This document shows positions 6,523-9,613 of a stretch of 9,613 nucleotides of DNA, piece by piece. The DNA comes from Nitrospirota bacterium (GTDB lineage: Bacteria > Nitrospirota > Nitrospiria > Nitrospirales > Nitrospiraceae), in contig JAHWYE010000041.1 in NCBI GenBank assembly GCA_020028195.1, positions 1 through 9,613 on the forward strand, read 5' to 3'. The notes under the pieces were generated by a model that ran no database searches, was not told where the DNA came from, and saw only the letters and a list, made by a program, of their open reading frames with translations. Made by a program: the position numbers and the translations under genes. Each line of letters opens with the position of its first letter. The first letter of the stretch is position 1.

Positions 6523-7569
6523 CTAATGGCTGATGGCTAATGGCTGATGGCTTTGAGCTAATTCAGCGAGTTTACGCGCCGCGGCCCCTGACTCTAGGGC
6601 CTGTTGAGCCAGCGGAACGCAGGCTGAAATGGACGGGGCCTTGCCAGCCGCGTACAGCAGCATCGCCGCGTTCAAGATGACCCAGTTGCGCTGGCCACCT
6701 GGCACCTGGTTTTGCAGGATATGCCGGAGTAACGACGCCTCCTGGTCCGCCAGTGCGGGAGAGAAGCCCGCCATCTCCCGATAGGCCCCGAGGGGTAACC
6801 CAACATCCTTGGGCTGGAGCGTGAGCGGAAAAATGCGCTCGTCCCTCAGTTCAAGCAGCTTGGTGACGGACGCGATAGAGAGCTCTGGGTCCCCTTCGAC
6901 TCCGCGCAGGATGAGCGCGCGCCGGCATCCCAGCATGTTGAGCGCTTCAGCCGTCTTCTCGAAGTAGGCTGGATGGGTCAGCCCAATGACCTGCGACTGG
7001 GCCCGGGCGGGGTTCAACATCCTGGCAACCGGGTGAAAGAAGTTTCGTACACCGAGTTCCCGCCTGAGTTCCAGAAAGCGAGCGATCGGCGGGTGGTAGA
7101 GCGCAATATCCAAGTAGGCAAACCCCTTCGCTGCGAGTTCGTCGGCTGCCTGCTTGGGTTCGAGATCGATGGGAATGCCCAGCTTGGCCAGCACTGCCGC
7201 AGTTCCGGGCCGATCCGGCATTCCCTCGTATCCGTGCATCAGTATCGCGCCGCCGCCTGCTGCGGCCACGATGGCCGCGCCGACCGAGACATGGAACGTA
7301 TCCTGCTTCCCGGCATAAGTCGGAAGGTCCACAAGCGGCAGATCACGAGGGACAGGAAGCGGCGGGACGTACTCGCGAGCGACGGCCGTGAAGGCAGCCA
7401 GTTCGGCAACGGACTCCATCTTGATGCGCATGGCAAGCAGAAAGGCCCCCACCTGAACCGGTGTGGCCTGCCCCTCGATGAGCAACCGCATAGCCTGTTT
7501 GGCCTCGTCCCAAGTCAGGTCCTTCCAAGCTTTTTGCCCCTTCCCGATCTTGGCGATAAATTGCTGCAT
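6523..7569 (-). CDS. TrpD-like / YbiB-type glycosyltransferase family 3 protein
   Basis: A 348-residue protein with the anthranilate phosphoribosyltransferase (nucleoside phosphorylase/GT3) fold. The N-terminal helical domain includes TPVQVGAFLLAMRIK (36-50). The C-terminal part matches TrpD in LGVRNFFHPVARMLNPA (172-188), a RALILRGVEGDPELS segment (217-231) and NAAMLLYAAGKAPS (300-313). In true TrpD the PRPP-binding loop is GTGGD followed by NTFNIST; here the region reads LPTYAGKQDTFHVSVGAA (82-99), so the glycine loop is gone. This matches the TrpD2/YbiB branch, whose E. coli member binds nucleic acid and is not a tryptophan enzyme. No other trp gene is near, and the gene sits between cysH and cysD, so a sulfur-linked or regulatory role is more likely than tryptophan synthesis. 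Start: ATG at 7569 with GAGGGTG about 8 nt upstream. The last residues (SHQPLAISH) and the TAG stop are encoded by a 7-base repeat array. Confidence 0.88.
   Translation of the reverse strand: MQQFIAKIGKGQKAWKDLTWDEAKQAMRLLIEGQATPVQVGAFLLAMRIKMESVAELAAFTAVAREYVPPLPVPRDLPLVDLPTYAGKQDTFHVSVGAAIVAAAGGGAILMHGYEGMPDRPGTAAVLAKLGIPIDLEPKQAADELAAKGFAYLDIALYHPPIARFLELRRELGVRNFFHPVARMLNPARAQSQVIGLTHPAYFEKTAEALNMLGCRRALILRGVEGDPELSIASVTKLLELRDERIFPLTLQPKDVGLPLGAYREMAGFSPALADQEASLLRHILQNQVPGGQRNWVILNAAMLLYAAGKAPSISACVPLAQQALESGAAARKLAELAQSHQPLAISH
6524..6551. repeat. Perfect tandem 7-base repeat at the TrpD-like/cysD junction
   Basis: Four consecutive units, TAATGGC, TGATGGC, TAATGGC, TGATGGC, form a 14-bp unit repeated exactly twice. 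Read on the minus strand they encode the last residues of the TrpD-like protein and supply its TAG stop (6523-6525). Only one array is present here, since the two genes are 8 bp apart. Confidence 0.85.
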
Positions 7570-7583
7570 GGGCGCACCCTCGT

Positions 7584-7650
7584 GATTCGTTAATCGTTCA
7601 TCGTTAAACGCAAAAGCTCCGGCGATTCACGAATAACGGTTCACGTCTCA
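7584..7650. repeat. Opposed 7-base repeat arrays, cysH/TrpD-like junction
   Basis: The left array at 7584-7611 reads GATTCGT, TAATCGT, TCATCGT, TAAACGC. The right array at 7623-7650 reads CGATTCA, CGAATAA, CGGTTCA, CGTCTCA. Segment 7581-7596 matches the reverse complement of 7623-7638 at 14 of 16 positions, giving a hairpin with a 26-nt loop. The last unit contains the cysH stop codon (TGA, 7648-7650 on the minus strand). The unit differs from that at 6524-6551, but the period is the same. Confidence 0.7.
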
Positions 7651-8382
7651 CTTATGCAGGCCACACTCGGTCTTTGCAAAGTTTTTCCACCGGCCTGACC
7701 GTGGATCTTCTCCCGGCAAGACCGGGGCAGTGCAGTGGGTGCACCCGATGCTGGGATAGTTGCGGTCGTGAAGCTCGTTGTAGGGGACCTCATGCACCTG
7801 GATATAGGCCCAGACATCAGACGCAGTCCACTTTGCCAGCGGATTGACTTTGATCAATTGGAATTTCTTGTCCCATTCGACCAACCCGGCATTGGCGCGG
7901 GTCGGGGCCTGGTCTCGCCGGATGCCGGTGATCCAAGCCGAGTATCCATTGAGCGCGCGGGCTAACGGTTCGACCTTGCGCAATTGACAGCACTGATCGG
8001 GCTCCCGCGCCCAGAGCGCCTCGCCGTACCGGGCTGCTTGCTGATCCGGCGTGAGCAAAGATTTGATCTGGATGACCTGATCCGGGAGCAATCCGTATTT
8101 GGCCAGGATGCGATCCCGCACCTCGTAGGTCTCTTTGAACAGAAAATCCGTGTCCAGGTAGAAGAGCGGAATCCTCGGGTTGATGCGGTGAACCATGTCT
8201 ACCAGCACGACATCCTCCGCGCCGAAGCTGCAGGCGAGCACGATGCGGGGAGCATACCGCTCCAACGCATAGGCCAAGACATCCTGCGGATGTTTGGTCT
8301 CGAAGGAGTCGTTGATGGCCTTCAGTTCATCCGTCGTCGGCATGGCCGACGCATGATTGATGGCTGATGGTTGATGGTCCAT
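7648..8382 (-). CDS. cysH: APS reductase (thioredoxin-dependent, [4Fe-4S] CysH type)
   Basis: Reduces adenylyl sulfate to sulfite and AMP with thioredoxin as donor, in the cytoplasm. Numbered from the Met at 8343, the protein shows the PP-loop-like SFGAED (39-44), DTDFLFKETY (64-73), the paired Cys118-Cys119 in DQCCQLRK, Cys201 and Cys204 in SIGCTHC, and the catalytic Cys227 in the tail TECGLHK. The CC plus CxxC set ligates a [4Fe-4S] cluster and is the hallmark of APS rather than PAPS reductases. Two starts are possible. The ATG at 8382 (244 residues) has an AGCAGGT ribosome site upstream, but its first 13 residues (MDHQPSAINHASA) are largely encoded by a repeat array. The ATG at 8343 (231 residues) fits the family's usual start better but lacks a ribosome site. 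I chose the first on that basis, with modest certainty. It follows the sulfite reductase gene. Confidence 0.93.
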   Translation of the reverse strand: MDHQPSAINHASAMPTTDELKAINDSFETKHPQDVLAYALERYAPRIVLACSFGAEDVVLVDMVHRINPRIPLFYLDTDFLFKETYEVRDRILAKYGLLPDQVIQIKSLLTPDQQAARYGEALWAREPDQCCQLRKVEPLARALNGYSAWITGIRRDQAPTRANAGLVEWDKKFQLIKVNPLAKWTASDVWAYIQVHEVPYNELHDRNYPSIGCTHCTAPVLPGEDPRSGRWKNFAKTECGLHK

Positions 8383-8442
8383 GAAGATTACCTGCTTCTC
8401 TTGTTCCTCATCCTCCATTAGCCATTGACCATCAGCCATCGA
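8358..8442. repeat. Opposed 7-base repeat arrays, sulfite reductase/cysH junction
   Basis: Three units lie at 8358-8378 (TGATGGC, TGATGGT, TGATGGT). Four lie in the opposite sense at 8415-8442 (CCATTAG, CCATTGA, CCATCAG, CCATCGA). GATGGCTGATGGT at 8359-8371 is a perfect 13-bp inverted match to 8428-8440, with a 56-nt loop. The second array contains the stop codon of the sulfite reductase (TGA, 8432-8434 on the minus strand), and the first may lie inside the start of cysH. Confidence 0.8.
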
Positions 8443-9613
8443 CCTTCTCGACCAGCACCTTGAAGTGCGCCGATTCCGGTTCCAACGGTTCCTCAGCCAG
8501 AATCTTATGGCCGTCATTGCGAAGGCTCATGGGCACGTTCTTGATCGGGTCGCCCGCGTCAAGCCAGACCTCCAGTCGCTCGCCCGCCTCCATCATCTCC
8601 AGTTTCAGCTTGGTCTTGACGTAGTTGAGCGGGCACATGACGCCCCGAAGGTCGAAGACCGTCACGCCAGTGGCCGGCTGCGTCTCCTGGAGCGCCGGGG
8701 ACGGCTTGTCAGCCCCCTCGGCCTTTCCAGCCTGGGCAAGCTTGAGATCCTTCCCCATCTGCTCCGTCGCGGCCTTGCACGCCTCTACAAACCCTCGTGC
8801 AAAGGCGATCTTGTCCTGAGCAAATTCCGGCGTCGTGTCCTTCGGTCCCAGGTCACCGATCTGTGAGCCCAAGTTTCGGTATGAAACCGGCACGATGCTC
8901 TTTTCAGCGAGACGACGCTCAAACTCCGAAAAAGTCTCAGCATCCGTCGCCGGATCAATTCCTTCGGTGACCAACAAGGCCTTCGCCCCAGCAAGCACCG
9001 CGCGATAGGCCTTGTTCACCGAGACCGCATACTGGTGTTTCTCTGCTAACAGGCGGGCCTGGTACAGTTCCTGTTCCGCTTCCAAGATGCGGTTGTCGAT
9101 CATCTCCAGCGCGCCGCCGGCACATTCGCCCGGCCCCAAATCTTCCAGGACAAATTCCTCCTCACCTTCCCAGTCATAGAAATAGCTGGGATCCTCCTCA
9201 AAGGTCGGGACGATCGTGTAAGGGATCAGTTCTTCCTTGAGCTTGGCCTTGCCGGTCCTGGTGACGAAGGCAGGCAGGCCCTCTCCCACCTGCCGATCGC
9301 GGCGGTATACCGCGAGCAGGTGTGAGACCGCCGCCGGCACGTTCTTGGCCGGAAGCTTGACCGTCATCTGGCCGATCTTGGCGGTCCCATTCACTTGGCC
9401 ACCGAGGTGCAGTTCGTAATGGGGCGCGACATGCTCGCCTACGCGCTTGCCGACACCATGCAATCCGATGGTGGCAATGTGGTGTTGGGCGCAAGAATTG
9501 TGGCATCCGCTGATCTTCACACTCACACCCTTGAGATCCTCCGGGACGCGCCCTGGCGGGAGGATCTCGGCCATTGCGCGAGCCAAGCCCTTAGAGGAGG
9601 TGATGCCGAGGCC
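8432..9613 (-). CDS. Sulfite/nitrite reductase with C-terminal HEPN-like and TusA domains (5' end outside window)
   Basis: Partial gene: the frame stays open to the right edge, so the N-terminal part is missing, and the TTG at 9586 is not the true start. About 393 residues are visible. Counting from that TTG, SGCHNSCAQHHIATIGLHG (26-44) carries the second Cys pair (Cys28, Cys32) that binds siroheme-linked [4Fe-4S] in the nitrite/sulfite reductase family. The family's next half-domain extends to about 130. A helical region at about 163-275, with AYRAVLAGAKALLVTEG (193-209), resembles a HEPN domain but shows no RxxxxH ribonuclease motif. A linker follows (280-307), then a TusA/SirA-like domain (308-384) with VFDLRGVMCPLNYVKTK and Cys318 as the likely persulfide carrier. 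Sulfite is a more likely substrate than nitrite because cysH, cysD and cysN follow directly. A combined role in sulfite reduction and sulfur relay is inferred. Confidence 0.88.
   Translation of the reverse strand, partial: GLGITSSKGLARAMAEILPPGRVPEDLKGVSVKISGCHNSCAQHHIATIGLHGVGKRVGEHVAPHYELHLGGQVNGTAKIGQMTVKLPAKNVPAAVSHLLAVYRRDRQVGEGLPAFVTRTGKAKLKEELIPYTIVPTFEEDPSYFYDWEGEEEFVLEDLGPGECAGGALEMIDNRILEAEQELYQARLLAEKHQYAVSVNKAYRAVLAGAKALLVTEGIDPATDAETFSEFERRLAEKSIVPVSYRNLGSQIGDLGPKDTTPEFAQDKIAFARGFVEACKAATEQMGKDLKLAQAGKAEGADKPSPALQETQPATGVTVFDLRGVMCPLNYVKTKLKLEMMEAGERLEVWLDAGDPIKNVPMSLRNDGHKILAEEPLEPESAHFKVLVEKVDG

Noticed and set aside
5645..6526. A 293-codon plus-strand open frame opposite cysD
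   Set aside because: It is a shadow of cysD, which matches its family end to end on the minus strand.
6524..8442. The short tandem repeats as a CRISPR array
   Set aside because: The units are 7 bases, degenerate, have no spacers of constant length and no cas genes nearby.
8382..8517. An extended N-terminus for CysH starting at 8517
   Set aside because: The extra codons run back into the TusA domain of the upstream gene and through the repeat arrays, and they are rich in Arg and Trp without family resemblance.

Overview
The window reads almost entirely on the minus strand and looks like chromosomal DNA from a Nitrospirota bacterium, most likely Nitrospira. That is an inference from gene content: a sulfite reductase fused to a TusA domain, a glycosyltransferase-3 (TrpD-like) gene inside the sulfate-assimilation cluster, a diverged CysN-CysC fusion, and a double PCP_red zinc-ribbon protein beside an Mrp ATPase. 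No database was consulted. There is no sign of phage, insertion sequence, CRISPR or RNA genes.

Layout in the direction of transcription (right to left). (1) 9613-8432: the 3' part of a siroheme sulfite/nitrite reductase with C-terminal HEPN-like and TusA domains, cut by the window edge. (2) 8382-7648: cysH, an APS reductase of the [4Fe-4S] type. (3) 7569-6523: an anthranilate-phosphoribosyltransferase-like protein lacking the classic PRPP motif. (4) 6514-5717: cysD. (5) 5517-3691: cysN with a shortened CysC-like domain. A doubtful 68-codon frame bridges cysD and cysN with overlapping stop/start codons. (6) 3460-2540: an Mrp/NBP35-type Fe-S carrier ATPase. (7) 2429-1662: a zinc-ribbon protein with two PCP_red domains, closed by a strong terminator at 1600-1639. 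(8) 1574-792: a histidine-rich exported membrane protein. (9) 690-391: a small membrane protein. Positions 1-390 hold no gene I can defend.

Functionally, CysD and CysN activate sulfate to APS, CysH reduces APS directly to sulfite, and the sulfite reductase makes sulfide, which its TusA domain might relay as persulfide. Because this CysH is the APS type, PAPS is not needed for assimilation, which fits the eroded CysC domain. Mrp could supply Fe-S clusters to CysH and the sulfite reductase.

The most unusual signal is not a gene. Five of the gene junctions (sir/cysH, cysH/trpD-like, trpD-like/cysD, cysN/mrp, mrp/PCP_red) carry arrays of degenerate 7-base units. Four of the five form two opposed arrays that can pair as a hairpin. 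The 7-base period is kept although the unit sequence differs between junctions. In four cases the last unit overlaps the stop codon of the preceding gene, and in the fifth it ends one base short. The arrays are absent from the cysD/cysN gap and from the terminator region.
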